Positions 9,407 to 18,853 are shown, counted from the stretch's first letter. The stretch is 64,000 nucleotides of DNA from Chloroflexota bacterium (GCA_013112725.1 JABFFZ010000001.1:62001-126000); one strand, 5' to 3'. The notes: generated by a model from the sequence alone, not told the origin. Numbers and translations are program-made.

Positions 9407-11527
9407 ATGTCTCAGAAAATACGTTTGTTCACGGCCGTCCTCTTCCTCCTCTTGTTCTTAGCTGCCTGTATCGGCGAAAAGGGGGCAGCACCCACGGCCG
9501 TGCCCACACCGATAGCCAATAAGGAATTGTCCACGATCAGTTTGCCCACGGCTGAAGCCAGCAGCCCCACGGCCGAAGGCGGCAGTTCAGGTTCTGAAGA
9601 CCGAAGCCAGATGCCGGAAGGCGAGTTACTACCCACTAACTCTCCCACACCGATTACAGATAACCGCTTACCGCTTACCGCCCCCTACCCCAACCTCAGC
9701 CGTGCTCCCCTCACCGATGCCGAACGGCTGACGGCCGTACAGCTTGAAACCAATTACCCGCCAGACCGCGACGACGTTGCCCTGTTTGTGGCTTACAAGG
9801 GGGCCACACCCCCTTCTGATGACGACACCCCCCTGGCCGAAGTGCTGCCCGTTGGCACACGGCAAATAATTACCGTCAATAACACCGATACCAACGTCAA
9901 TACGACCGCCGAATTTATCCTGCAACACGTCAGCGACCATGCCTACTTCTGGTTTGACGCCACCCCTGGCCTGGACGAACCGTCCCGACGAGACCTGCAA
10001 GAGATGGGGGACGGTTTTGATGAAATATATGAGCGCAGCCGCCTCTACTTTGGTGAAGAAGCCAGCCCTGGCGTAGATGGCGACCCGCGCATTCATATCG
10101 TCAATGCTTCGCCGCTGAATTTGTGTGACATTGGCCCCACCGAACTCGATTTTTGTTATCTCGCCGGTTATTTCAGCAGCCATGATCTGATTCCCCAAAG
10201 CGTTGACCCGACCTCGAATGCGCGGGAGATGTTTGTCATGAACGGCCGTGGTTTTGGCTACCCCGGTTATCTGGACACCCTCGCCCACGAATTCCGCCAT
10301 ATGATCGAGGCCAACTATGACAGCAATGATTGGGATTGGGAAGTGGAAGGGTCGGCCATGCTGGCCGAGGAACTGGTAGGTTATCCCGGCGATGGTATTT
10401 ATCGCGCCAATCTCTTCCTGCAAAACCCCGACCAGCAGCTCAATCGCTGGACTGATGGCAACACCATTCCTTATTACGGGCAGGGGTATTTGCTCAATCG
10501 CTACATCTTTAACCGGCTGGGGGGGGAGTTATACCGCGCCTTTGCCACCTACCCTGGCCCCGCCTTTACCGCGCTGGATGATCTGGCGCAGCAATATGAT
10601 CTCGATTTTGCCGGCGGGCTGGAATTATGGCTGGATTGGCTGGTCGCTTTAGCCATCCATAACCGGCCTGACGCAGCGGAAAAATATGCCCTGGCTGATG
10701 GCGTCCATACCGTGAGACCCGACGCTTTGCCCACATCCGAAACCACCGTTTACCAGTATGCCGCCGACTATTACACCATCCCCGCCGGGCAAAAAAGCGC
10801 CCTCACCTTCACCGGCAGTAACCATGTGCCCCTGCTGCCGGTGCTGCCTACTTCCGGCGGGCACATGTGGCTGGCCAACCGCGCCAATTACAGTGCCGCC
10901 CGGCTGACACGTGCTTTTGACCTGACGGCCGTCACCCAGGTCACCCTCACTTACGACCTCTACCACGACATCGAAGTCGGCTACGACTTTGCCTACGTCT
11001 CTCTCTCCACCGACGGCGGGCAAACGTGGCAGCCGCTCGCCGGGGCGCAAATGCAGGGCGAGGCCGTTGACCACGACCCCTCCGAATCGGCCCTGACCGA
11101 CCGCTTTTATACCGGTACAAGCGACGGTTGGGTGCAAGAAGCCATTGATTTGTCACCCTACGCCGGGCAGGAAATCCTGCTGCGCTTTGAATACGTCACC
11201 GACCCCATCCTCACCTTTGGCGGCCTGGCGCTGGACAACATCGCCATCGCCGAAATCGGTTACGTGGATGACGCCGAATCGGATATGGGCTGGACGGCCG
11301 AAGGCTTCATCCGCGCTACCGGTTACGTGCCCCAAACCTGGCATCTGATCTTCATCACCTTTGACGCGGCCGGGCCGGTGGTAACGCCCATTGCGATCAG
11401 GGAGGATAACACGGCCGTAATCATCCCCCCCAACAGTACCCAGGACAGCATCCTCATCGTCGCCGCCACCGCCCCTATGACATTGCTGCCCGCTCATTAC
11501 CAGTTAGCAGTGGGTAGTGAGCGGTAA
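9407..11527 (+). CDS. Exported HExxH metalloprotease lipoprotein (M6/M30-like)
   Basis: A 706-residue lipoprotein. The signal peptide with lipobox LAAC follows a start at 9407 supported by AAGGA 6 nt upstream. A Ser/Thr/Pro-rich linker follows; about residues 80-92 match a dispersed TTACCG-type repeat. The zinc site is HEFRH at 294-298, and EGSAMLAEE downstream probably gives the third ligand, as in gluzincin-like secreted proteases. The C-terminal half contains a jelly-roll region with YVSLSTDGGQTW and LDNIAI, as in immune-inhibitor-A-type M6 proteins. The likely role is extracellular protein degradation. The C-terminal QLAVGSER and stop come from a repeat array. Confidence 0.82.
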   Translation: MSQKIRLFTAVLFLLLFLAACIGEKGAAPTAVPTPIANKELSTISLPTAEASSPTAEGGSSGSEDRSQMPEGELLPTNSPTPITDNRLPLTAPYPNLSRAPLTDAERLTAVQLETNYPPDRDDVALFVAYKGATPPSDDDTPLAEVLPVGTRQIITVNNTDTNVNTTAEFILQHVSDHAYFWFDATPGLDEPSRRDLQEMGDGFDEIYERSRLYFGEEASPGVDGDPRIHIVNASPLNLCDIGPTELDFCYLAGYFSSHDLIPQSVDPTSNAREMFVMNGRGFGYPGYLDTLAHEFRHMIEANYDSNDWDWEVEGSAMLAEELVGYPGDGIYRANLFLQNPDQQLNRWTDGNTIPYYGQGYLLNRYIFNRLGGELYRAFATYPGPAFTALDDLAQQYDLDFAGGLELWLDWLVALAIHNRPDAAEKYALADGVHTVRPDALPTSETTVYQYAADYYTIPAGQKSALTFTGSNHVPLLPVLPTSGGHMWLANRANYSAARLTRAFDLTAVTQVTLTYDLYHDIEVGYDFAYVSLSTDGGQTWQPLAGAQMQGEAVDHDPSESALTDRFYTGTSDGWVQEAIDLSPYAGQEILLRFEYVTDPILTFGGLALDNIAIAEIGYVDDAESDMGWTAEGFIRATGYVPQTWHLIFITFDAAGPVVTPIAIREDNTAVIIPPNSTQDSILIVAATAPMTLLPAHYQLAVGSER

Positions 11528-11565
11528 GCAGTCAGCGGTCTACTACTCATTGCTCGCCGCTCACT
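11503..11565. repeat. AGCAGT-type heptamer array overlapping the protease 3' end
   Basis: AGTGAGCGG near 11516 pairs with CCGCTCACT near 11557. The left arm encodes the last residues and the stop of the protease gene. Confidence 0.7.
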
Positions 11566-11588
11566 GATTTGAGGTACAATCTTTCTAT

Positions 11589-11683
11589 GTAAGCGTTCAG
11601 GCTTGACAAGTTTACTACCAGAGGCAGTTGCCGCTGTTCAAGCGCAAAAACTTGTCAAGTCTCCAGAGGAACTGAACGGTTAC
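11589..11683. repeat. Long palindromic element, CTGACAGG family, copy 2
   Basis: Same plan as 7524-7616: outer CGTTCAG/CTGAACG and inner TTGACAAG/CTTGTCAA arms around a central region. Compared with copy 1 the inner arms differ at paired positions, which points to selection on, or gene conversion of, the hairpin. It ends about 40 nt before the start of the next gene. Confidence 0.75.
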
Positions 11684-11721
11684 CTTTCTATTGAGAAAAC
11701 CACTACCAAAAGGAGAAAATT

Positions 11722-12807
11722 ATGAACCGCCATGACGTGCAATTGCTACAGCAAGTCAGCAGCTATCCGGCCATCACTATAACCATGCCCACCCACCGCA
11801 CCGCGCCCGATAACAAACAGGACCCCATCCGGCTGAAAAATCTGGTGTTGGAAGCGGGCAATCGCCTGCTCCAGGAATTCAGCAAACGCGAGGCCGATCC
11901 CTTATTGGCCCGGTTGGAGCAGTTAGCCAAAAGCGTGGATCACCCCCGCACCCTGGATGGGCTGGCGATCTTTGCCAATCGGGATTTTGGCCGCATCTTT
12001 AATCTGCCCTTCACCTTGCCCGAACGGGTGGTCATTGACGAAACGTTCCTCACCCGCGACCTGGTTTTTGCCCTGAACCGCACCCCCCGTTACTGGGTGC
12101 TGGCTCTCAGCGAGCAGCCCACCCGCCTCTTTGAAGGCATAAAGGCCGATCTGGTGGAAATTGAAGACGAAGGTTTCCCCATGATCCACGAAGGGCCAGG
12201 TGGCACGGAACCATTGCCCGGCGGTTTTGGCGTGAACATATCGGCCCACCGCGACGAGCGCCACCGCCAATTCTTCCGCCAGGTGGATAACGCCCTCAAA
12301 CCGTTTCTGGCCGATGACCCTCTACCGCTGGCGGTGGTGGGGGTAGATCGCTACCTGTCCTTTTTCAACGAAGTGACCGCCCATAAGGAGGCCATTATCA
12401 CCACCCTGAACGGCAATCACGACAAAACGTCGGCGCATGAACTGGGCAAACTGGTCTGGCCTTTGGTCAAAGAGAATCTGGCTGCGCAGCGGCAGCAGGT
12501 ATTAGTGGAATTGGACAGGGCGGTGGGCGAACGTAAATTTGTCTCTACGCCGGGCCAGGTATGGCGGCTGGCGCAGGAAGGGCGCGGCCGTTTGCTGCTG
12601 GTGGAGGAAGATTTCCACTACCCGGCGCGGGTAGATGAGACGGGGCTGATCCTGTCCCCGGCCGATGACCCCACCGCCCCAGATGTGATAGCCGACGCCG
12701 TAGATGACATCATCGAAACGGTGCTGGATAAACAGGGGCGGGTGGTCTTTTTGGACAACGGTCAGTTAGCCAACCACCAGCGCATCGCCCTCATCCTGCG
12801 CTATTAA
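11722..12807 (+). CDS. Bacterial aeRF1-like (baeRF3) protein, putative ribosome hibernation factor
   Basis: A 361-residue soluble protein. It resembles the bacterial families with an archaeo-eukaryotic release-factor fold (baeRF3/7). That group includes proteins annotated as AOC03_06830-family ribosome hibernation factors, after the Psychrobacter protein Balon. Supporting segments are an N-terminal SSYPAITITMPT, the central ALSEQPTRLFEG, and the C-terminal LLLVEEDFHYPA and VVFLDNGQL. These resemble the eRF1-domain-2-like and L7Ae-like core. If correct, it would bind idle ribosomes under stress. The assignment is from remembered family features, not a search. The start has AGGAG 6 nt upstream. 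No linked operon partner is seen. Confidence 0.6.
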   Translation: MNRHDVQLLQQVSSYPAITITMPTHRTAPDNKQDPIRLKNLVLEAGNRLLQEFSKREADPLLARLEQLAKSVDHPRTLDGLAIFANRDFGRIFNLPFTLPERVVIDETFLTRDLVFALNRTPRYWVLALSEQPTRLFEGIKADLVEIEDEGFPMIHEGPGGTEPLPGGFGVNISAHRDERHRQFFRQVDNALKPFLADDPLPLAVVGVDRYLSFFNEVTAHKEAIITTLNGNHDKTSAHELGKLVWPLVKENLAAQRQQVLVELDRAVGERKFVSTPGQVWRLAQEGRGRLLLVEEDFHYPARVDETGLILSPADDPTAPDVIADAVDDIIETVLDKQGRVVFLDNGQLANHQRIALILRY

Positions 12808-12821
12808 AGGTTCGTAGTAGA

Positions 12822-12852
12822 CGATTTATCGCCTGCCAATGGCGATAAATCG
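12822..12852. repeat. Hairpin of the GGCGATAAATCG family
   Basis: A perfect 12-bp stem (12822-12833 with 12841-12852) has a 7-nt loop, followed by CGCC. A relative lies at 27500-27548. It sits after the baeRF gene, so it may terminate that transcript. It also excludes an earlier ATG at 12839 as the start of the next gene. Confidence 0.7.
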
Positions 12853-12883
12853 CCTAATACAAACGGATGTAAATGGAGCACAT

Positions 12884-14344
12884 ATGCCACAAGATGCGGG
12901 AATAACACGCGAGGAGGCGATCACCCAGGTTACGGCCGCGCTGGACGGCCCTATTTCTCTGGATGAGTTTGTAGCGCGTGTATTGGCCATCTGGCCTTCA
13001 CAGGCCAAAAACCCCAAAACATCCGTTCGCCAGATGATTCGGGACCACTACCTGGGCAAAACGCTGATCATGACAGACAAGGAGACACTGACGCCGATTC
13101 AATTGGCGCTGGCGGGCGTACAAATCCGGGTGAGGTTGGCGCACGAGGAATTGAAAGAGGGAATGTTGTTTGTTTACCCTGCTTTTCAATTTTTTCTGCC
13201 ACAGACGAAGCCGGTCACCGAATTGCAACTGGTGGATCAGGAAGATCACATCATCCCGACTGAAGTGACAGAGATTACGATACAGCGTCAAAGCATTCTG
13301 GGCGCTTATAGCTATAAACAGGAAGCCTTGCAGCTGGGCTGGTGGTTCAAAAAATTGAGATTATCCCGGCAAGACAATTTGCTGGTCACCATTCTGGACA
13401 TCACGATCCCTAAATTCCGTCTGCAAGCCGAACCTCATCACGAATACCGCCATCATCACAAAGAGATTGCCGCAGCCAACCAACAATTGGCCGACACGCT
13501 CTTTTCTATGCTGGAAGCAGCGCGAAATGAACACCTATGGGGCAGCACGGCCGTTCCCACTGCTTATGCCTTGCTCAAAGACGCCACCCCCTATCCGGCT
13601 GATCATTGGCTGGAGGTGGTGGAAAAGGATCAAAGGCTGCGCTGGAATGGCACGTTTATCACCTACAGTGATAGATTTAGCCCCATAGAAAATTTACTTC
13701 GTGTCCATAAGCCAACTGCGCGCGGGCAACGGCCGTCTCGCCCCCCCAAACTCAGCAAACAACAAAAGCAGCAAGTTTACCGTTTTCACGTGGCGTACAA
13801 ACGCCGCAAAGGGTTGTGGCGGCGCATTGAAATTCAGGGCAGCCAGACTCTATCCGATTTTAGTAGTTATCTGGTGGATGTGTTCAAACATGACTTTGAC
13901 CACATGGCCGGTTTCTGGAAGTTAGTCCGGCGTGGCCAGACGAAGAACTACCGCGAAATTGAGATAGCCACCATTGACCCCTTTGGCGGCGGCGAAGGCG
14001 CTCACACTAAAATTGCCGCCCTGGAGATGCAGCCCGGCGACAAAATGAAATACGTCTTTGACTTTGGCGACTGGCACGAATACGTGATCGAACTGGAAGC
14101 AATCGAAGCTATCACTGAGCCGGACAGCGCTCCAAAAAGAGAGTCACCCTATCCGCGCGTGGTTGCTCAAAACAGGCCACACTATGAATACTGCACGGAC
14201 TGTGCTGAGGAGGAGCGCAAAACGGTTGCCGTTTACTTCTGTTATAGCTGTGCAGCAATACAGGGTGAGCCTGTGTATGTCTGCAAAGCGCACGCCTCGC
14301 CTGAGCACGATGACCATTATTTTTTAGAAGAGGTGGTTTTTTAA
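12884..14344 (+). CDS. Plasmid pRiA4b ORF-3-like domain protein with C-terminal Cys/His motif
   Basis: A 486-residue protein of unknown function. The start at 12884 has GGAG 5 nt upstream. The region about 285-410 matches the pRiA4b ORF-3-like domain (PF07929). Visible features are YRFHVAYKRRKGLWRRIE, the DFSSYLVDVFKHDFDHM segment, and FDFGDWHEYVIEL near its end. The C-terminus has CTDC, CYSC and a nearby His/Cys set, which looks like a zinc-binding knuckle. The N-terminal 280 residues are not recognised. The domain is known from plasmids and mobile regions, but nothing else here marks a mobile element. Confidence 0.75.
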   Translation: MPQDAGITREEAITQVTAALDGPISLDEFVARVLAIWPSQAKNPKTSVRQMIRDHYLGKTLIMTDKETLTPIQLALAGVQIRVRLAHEELKEGMLFVYPAFQFFLPQTKPVTELQLVDQEDHIIPTEVTEITIQRQSILGAYSYKQEALQLGWWFKKLRLSRQDNLLVTILDITIPKFRLQAEPHHEYRHHHKEIAAANQQLADTLFSMLEAARNEHLWGSTAVPTAYALLKDATPYPADHWLEVVEKDQRLRWNGTFITYSDRFSPIENLLRVHKPTARGQRPSRPPKLSKQQKQQVYRFHVAYKRRKGLWRRIEIQGSQTLSDFSSYLVDVFKHDFDHMAGFWKLVRRGQTKNYREIEIATIDPFGGGEGAHTKIAALEMQPGDKMKYVFDFGDWHEYVIELEAIEAITEPDSAPKRESPYPRVVAQNRPHYEYCTDCAEEERKTVAVYFCYSCAAIQGEPVYVCKAHASPEHDDHYFLEEVVF

Positions 14345-14377
14345 GGCGGCAACCTGTCGCCAACAATCAGGATTCAC

Positions 14378-16825
14378 ATGAACTATAAATTACTTATCCC
14401 CGTCCTCATCATCATGTTGTTGCTGGCAGCGGCCTGCACGGAGCCAGCGGCCACCCCCACGCCGGAACCGTCGCCCACGGCCGTACCCATCACCGTACCC
14501 CCAACACCCACCCACACGGCCGTGCCCACCGCAGAACCAACGGTTACGGCCGTGCCTCCGGAACCCACACCCACTACCGAACCAATTACCCAATTACCAA
14601 TTACCCAATTACCCATCACGAACGACGAAGGCGGCCCCGTGGCCATCACAGGCCTTGTCACCTACACCAACCCCTTTTTCACCCTGGGCGTGGCCGCCCC
14701 GGTGGTCATCCTGGAAGACCAGGCCGGTTTTGTAGACCGGGACAAAAATTACATCTTCCCGGTGGAGTCACAAACCCTGGGGCAAATCACCTCCGACTTC
14801 TACACCTCCCCCTTCTCCTACTCCATCGCCCTGCCCATCGAACCGCAGGGCGCCTGGCGGGACGTGGACTTTGACGATGAAGAGGAACAGGGCGTCCAGA
14901 TTTTTGCCATCGCTTACTGGACCAACACTTTTGGTGACCCCTTCCTGGAAGAGCGTGACCTGGGCGGCGGCGGCTGGTCAACCGCCTACGCCTCCACCAA
15001 AATCAGTCGCGACCCGGCCCACGACCGGGAGATCAGCGGCGGCAAGCTGCTGGTTTATGCCGCCGATGACCAACAGAGTTTCCCGCAAAATTTTGGCCCG
15101 GATGACCTGCTTTTCACCGGCGATGAGGAGATGATCAGCCTGCCCGCCGGTTACACCCTGGTGGATTTAGACACCGACCCGTTCACCTTTGACCGCGGCC
15201 GCCGTCCCCGCGTAGACCTGATCGAACCAGAGGGAGCGGCATTGGTGGATTATTCTGACCTGGGGTATGCTGCCGCGTTTAATGCCCTGGTAGACCAGTT
15301 GATCAACGAATATGCCTTCACCGAATACAAGAACATAGATTGGGAGGCGCTGCGGGCCGAGTTTGAACCTCGTTTTAAGGTGGCAGAAGCGGCCGGGGAT
15401 GCCCTAACTTACCGGCGCGCCCTGCGGGATTTTGCCTGGCGCATCCCTGATGGGCACGTTTCCGGCCCCTTTGTGCAGGAAGATTTCCGCGACGCCGTGT
15501 TAGGCGGCATTGGGTTAGCGATCAAGGAGTTGAGTGACGGCCGTAGTCTCGTCACCTTCCTCACCGCCAACGGCCCGGCCGCCCAGGCCGGCATTGAACT
15601 GGGCGCGGAGATTATCGCCATCAACGATGTGCCCATCACCGAACACATCAGCCAGACCGTCTCCCACTTTGGCCCCTATAGCACTGCCCACAGTGAACGG
15701 CAAGATAAACTGCTTTTTGCCACCCGCTTCCCGCGCAACAGCTTTGTCACCGTCACCTACCAGAATCCTGGCGGCGCGGTGCAAACGGCCGAACTTAACA
15801 CCAGTTCCGAACTGGAAAGTTACTTTTACTGGGTAGACACTAAATTTGGCGACGGGCTGCAACTGCCGGTGGAGTATGAACTGCTGGACGAAGGCATCGG
15901 TTACGTCGCCATTTACAGCTTCTCTGACAACGACGTGTTGACGGTGCAGTTGTGGGAGCGCATGATCCGCGATTTCAAAGAGGCAGACGCCCCGGCCATT
16001 ATCATTGACATGCGGCGCAACGGTGGCGGGCGCGGTTTCCTGGCCGACCAGATGGCCGCTTACTTCTTCGACGAGCCATTGGAATTGGGCAACACCGCCG
16101 GTTATGACCGGGATCGCGGTGAATTCCGCATGGACGAAGAGCCGCAAAAATTCATCTTGCCACCCGACGAAAGTCTGCGCTATGACGGTCAGATTGTGGT
16201 GTTGGTGGGGCCAGATTGCGCCAGCGCCTGCGAATTTTTCAGCTATGACATGACGCTGCAAAACCGGGCGACCATCATCGGCCATACGCCCACCGCCGGG
16301 CTGGGCGGTCCGGTGGACGAGGTGGCCATGCCGGAGGATGAGGCGTTCCGCTTTACCCAGGGGCGCGCCGTAGATATGGCGGGCAACATTCACATCGAGG
16401 GGATTGGCGTGGTACCGGATATTTTTGTGCCCATAGATGAGGCTGCTGTTTTAGGGGATGGCGACCCGGTGCTGGACACGGCCGTGCGCTTCCTGCTGGG
16501 CGAAACCATAGACGGCGGCGTGCTGGCGCTGGGCGATGAAGCGACCGGTACGCTGCTGCCCAAGAGCCGGGTGCAGTACACCGTCACCCTCAGTGCCGGC
16601 GACGTGGTCAACCTGATCTTGGAAAGCAGCACCGCCGGGCAGAACATCATCATGCGCATCCTCGACCCCGATTCCGGCGAAGAAATCGTGGAAACGGACC
16701 CGGACACCATTACCGGCTTTGTGGGCATTGAACTGGACGAAGACCTGACCATCCTCATCGAAGTCCGCGCGGCAGAGGACACGGCCGTAGTGGAGTATAC
16801 GTTGCGCATTGAGGAGGGGGGGTGA
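14378..16825 (+). CDS. S41 family serine protease lipoprotein (PDZ, tail-specific protease type)
   Basis: An 815-residue exported lipoprotein. The signal peptide ends at lipobox LAAAC and a Thr/Pro-rich linker follows. Residues about 67-82 (ITQLPITQLPIT) are encoded by a GTAATTG-family repeat. An unassigned domain covers about 90-300. A PDZ-like domain with a GIGLAI..NGPAAQAGIELG signature lies near 370-430, and the S41 catalytic domain near 500-690. The nucleophile is probably Ser616 in DCASACEF. The last about 110 residues resemble a pre-peptidase C-terminal beta domain. It likely cleaves proteins outside the membrane. The start lies 33 nt after the previous gene. Confidence 0.85.
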   Translation: MNYKLLIPVLIIMLLLAAACTEPAATPTPEPSPTAVPITVPPTPTHTAVPTAEPTVTAVPPEPTPTTEPITQLPITQLPITNDEGGPVAITGLVTYTNPFFTLGVAAPVVILEDQAGFVDRDKNYIFPVESQTLGQITSDFYTSPFSYSIALPIEPQGAWRDVDFDDEEEQGVQIFAIAYWTNTFGDPFLEERDLGGGGWSTAYASTKISRDPAHDREISGGKLLVYAADDQQSFPQNFGPDDLLFTGDEEMISLPAGYTLVDLDTDPFTFDRGRRPRVDLIEPEGAALVDYSDLGYAAAFNALVDQLINEYAFTEYKNIDWEALRAEFEPRFKVAEAAGDALTYRRALRDFAWRIPDGHVSGPFVQEDFRDAVLGGIGLAIKELSDGRSLVTFLTANGPAAQAGIELGAEIIAINDVPITEHISQTVSHFGPYSTAHSERQDKLLFATRFPRNSFVTVTYQNPGGAVQTAELNTSSELESYFYWVDTKFGDGLQLPVEYELLDEGIGYVAIYSFSDNDVLTVQLWERMIRDFKEADAPAIIIDMRRNGGGRGFLADQMAAYFFDEPLELGNTAGYDRDRGEFRMDEEPQKFILPPDESLRYDGQIVVLVGPDCASACEFFSYDMTLQNRATIIGHTPTAGLGGPVDEVAMPEDEAFRFTQGRAVDMAGNIHIEGIGVVPDIFVPIDEAAVLGDGDPVLDTAVRFLLGETIDGGVLALGDEATGTLLPKSRVQYTVTLSAGDVVNLILESSTAGQNIIMRILDPDSGEEIVETDPDTITGFVGIELDEDLTILIEVRAAEDTAVVEYTLRIEEGG

Positions 16826-17033
16826 CGGCCGTGAGCCGTAATCCGTTATCGGTAATCAGTCAACTATCATTCCGAGCGTAGTCTGCGGAGCGAGGAATCT
16901 TTCACCTTGCAGAACGCCAGCAATTCTCAATTTGAGGCCAATCTGGCGTAGGGATGGGACGGCGCGGGTTCTGTTTGGGCCAAACATGGGGCCTCGTCTC
17001 CGCACCGTCTCACCCCACCCACAAGAATTAAAA

Positions 17034-17402
17034 TCAGCTTTGCAAAGGCAAAATCCTGGCGCGGAGTTTGTGTTCGTCAATGATAATCAGCGCGCCTGTT
17101 TCCAGAATGGTCTGATGCTGTCTGATGGCGGCGAAAAGTAAATCCTGGAGGGCATCTGGCGTCACATCCTGGGTGCGAACCTGGATCACGCTGGGAGATT
17201 GTGCCCGCGTCGCAGCCAGGATAGCGCCAAAATTCAGGTCATGCGTGAAAACTACATACCCGTTTTCCCTGGCCCACCGCATAATTTCTTCGTCGGTGGC
17301 GCTCATTGCGCCTATGCCTGACCAGTGTGCGGCCTCTCACCCCTCATGCTGAAATGCCTCCACCCAAAGGGGAGCCAGATTCATGTCAATGACAAATTTC
17401 AT
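17034..17402 (-). pseudogene. DUF5615 PIN-like protein interrupted by one in-frame TGA
   Basis: DUF5615 proteins are small PIN-like putative toxins. Reading from the ATG at 17402, the frame gives MKFVIDMNLAPLWVEAFQHEG, a TGA at 17337-17339, and then continues in the same frame with EAAHWSGIGAMSATDEEI to a stop at 17034. In the family the stop position is usually Trp in an EGW..HW context, so a TGG to TGA change explains the break. The rest is intact, including YVVFTHDLNFG with its conserved Asp. The ATG overlaps the stop of the DUF433 gene as ATGA, the typical pair layout. It may be a real inactivation or an assembly error. Confidence 0.85.
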
Positions 17403-17629
17403 ACCTGTGCCAGCGGTAGGTCAATTTCTTCGGCTCGCCAGGCTGCATAAGCCAATGCCTGCGTAATATCATCCGCTTCCAGATAGGGGTATAAATCTAA
17501 TATCTCGGCGGTGGTGTGGCCCGCAGCCACCAGCCCAACAATTGTGCCTACCGTTACGCGCATCCCGCGAATGGTGGGTTTGCCGCCCATCACTTGGGGA
17601 TTAAATGTGATGCGTGTTAGCGTGTTCAT
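17399..17629 (-). CDS. DUF433 domain protein, putative antitoxin
   Basis: A 76-residue protein with the DUF433 pattern: ITFNPQVMGGKPTIRGMRVTV, then an AGHTTAEILDLYPYLEADDI segment typical of its winged-helix-like DNA-binding fold. DUF433 genes are usually followed by a DUF5615 PIN-like gene, as here with a 4-nt ATGA overlap. The pair is thought to behave as a toxin-antitoxin module. Since the partner carries a nonsense codon, the module is probably silent. Confidence 0.88.
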   Translation of the reverse strand: MNTLTRITFNPQVMGGKPTIRGMRVTVGTIVGLVAAGHTTAEILDLYPYLEADDITQALAYAAWRAEEIDLPLAQV

Positions 17630-17706
17630 GTAGTGAATCCTTTGTGTTTCCAGATAAACCAGAGTGCGGGCATTGTACCACGATTTGGGAATGACCGGCT
17701 GGGGCA

Positions 17707-17766
17707 GTGCCAGGCACGCCGTTAAACACCTGGAACGACCAACCTCTGAATCGGCGTGCCGGGCAC
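17707..17766. repeat. Stem-loop with 15-bp arms
   Basis: GTGCCAGGCACGCCG at 17707-17721 pairs with 17752-17766 with one mismatch across a 30-nt loop. It lies just past the 3' end of the nSTAND relic and could be its terminator or a separate repeat. Confidence 0.55.
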
Positions 17767-18742
17767 TACCGATTACCCATCCGGGGGGACGGAGGGGTGG
17801 CGGGGCAGGTGGGGCAGGTCTGGCGGTAGGGTTGGCCGGGCAGATAGCGCTGCCACTCCTCCCAATTCAGATTGCGCCCCACCTGCTGGCAGCCAATTTC
17901 CATTAACCCTTTTAATGTCGGCCATAACCAGATTGTGCCATCACCACTGCCACTGGCTAACGTCTGCCCATCCGGGGCAAAGGCCACTGATTCAACCTCG
18001 CTCGTGTGGCCGGTCAAGGTTTCTGGATTGTAGCCATATTCCTGCAAGATGGAACGCAGTGAATTGTCAACCAGAAGAGAGGCCCCTGCCTGGTTACTCT
18101 CGTTCAGCCAGGCAGCTTCAATGCCCAATAAGATAGCCAGTTCCGGGTTCTGATCCCGTTCATAGGTCACGGCCGTGACCGATTCACTCTCTCTGGTCAA
18201 CGTCACCGCCAGCGTTTCCAGCGGGCGGTGGGGGTGATCAGGTGGATGGGCCAGTTGGTCTGGCGGCGCAGGGCGGGGATGAGAGCGGCGCGGACGACGG
18301 AGGATTTGCCGCTGCCGGACGCGCCGACGAGGGCGAGGAAAGCACCCTCATCCCGGCCTTCTCCCTCTCAGGAGGAAGGAGAGAGGCGGTGGAGGAGATC
18401 GGTGGTGAGGGATTCATGGCCGTAGAAAATGGCTTCATCTTCTTCTTGAAAGGCGAGCAAACCTTTGAAGGGCGATTGGTCGGTACGGCCGTCCCGGATC
18501 AGGCTGTGGCGAGGGATATGAGGGCGTTCGCGGAGGACGGCCTCGAGCAGTTCGGGCAGATGGCGCTCCCGTTCGCAGCGCTGCACCAGGCTCAATGCCT
18601 TGTCTGGCTTGCTGCCGGGGGGCAAGCCTTCATACCCGATGCGCAGTTCATAACAAAGCGCGCGCAGTTCACTCTCGTCAAAAGCGTCGCGTATGGCAAT
18701 GAACAGCTTTTGGGTGTCTATGTGTACGGCCGTTGCTGGCAT
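17766..18742 (-). pseudogene. Remnant of an EAD-nSTAND1-WD40 regulatory or defence ATPase
   Basis: The pieces read in order on the minus strand. From ATG 18742, a helical effector-associated domain (LFIAIRDAFDESELRALCYE) is followed by SPFKGLLAFQEEDEAIFYGHE, the usual entry to an nSTAND1 NTPase. A TGA then breaks the frame near 18368, in a CT-rich repeat. The same frame continues with the P-loop VGASGSGKSS and PIHLITPTAR. A 1-nt shift near 18225 restores PLETLAVTLTRES. This is joined directly to NPELAILLGIEAAWL and one WD40 blade (TGHTSEVESVAFAPDG). Most of the NTPase and most WD40 repeats are deleted. Intact relatives act in signalling or conflict systems. Confidence 0.8.
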
Positions 18743-18853
18743 AAACGTTAACCTCGCCCTGCCTGATATAACCAATCGACCAGCTCATTGTAAACAGGTT
18801 TGCCGGTTGGGGTAATCCTGTATTTGCTGCGCATGATCTACCGATAAAGCCGT

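Noticed and set aside
17337-17339. Selenocysteine at the TGA in the DUF5615 gene
   Set aside because: The family has Trp at this place, no SECIS-like hairpin follows directly, and no selenocysteine genes are seen.
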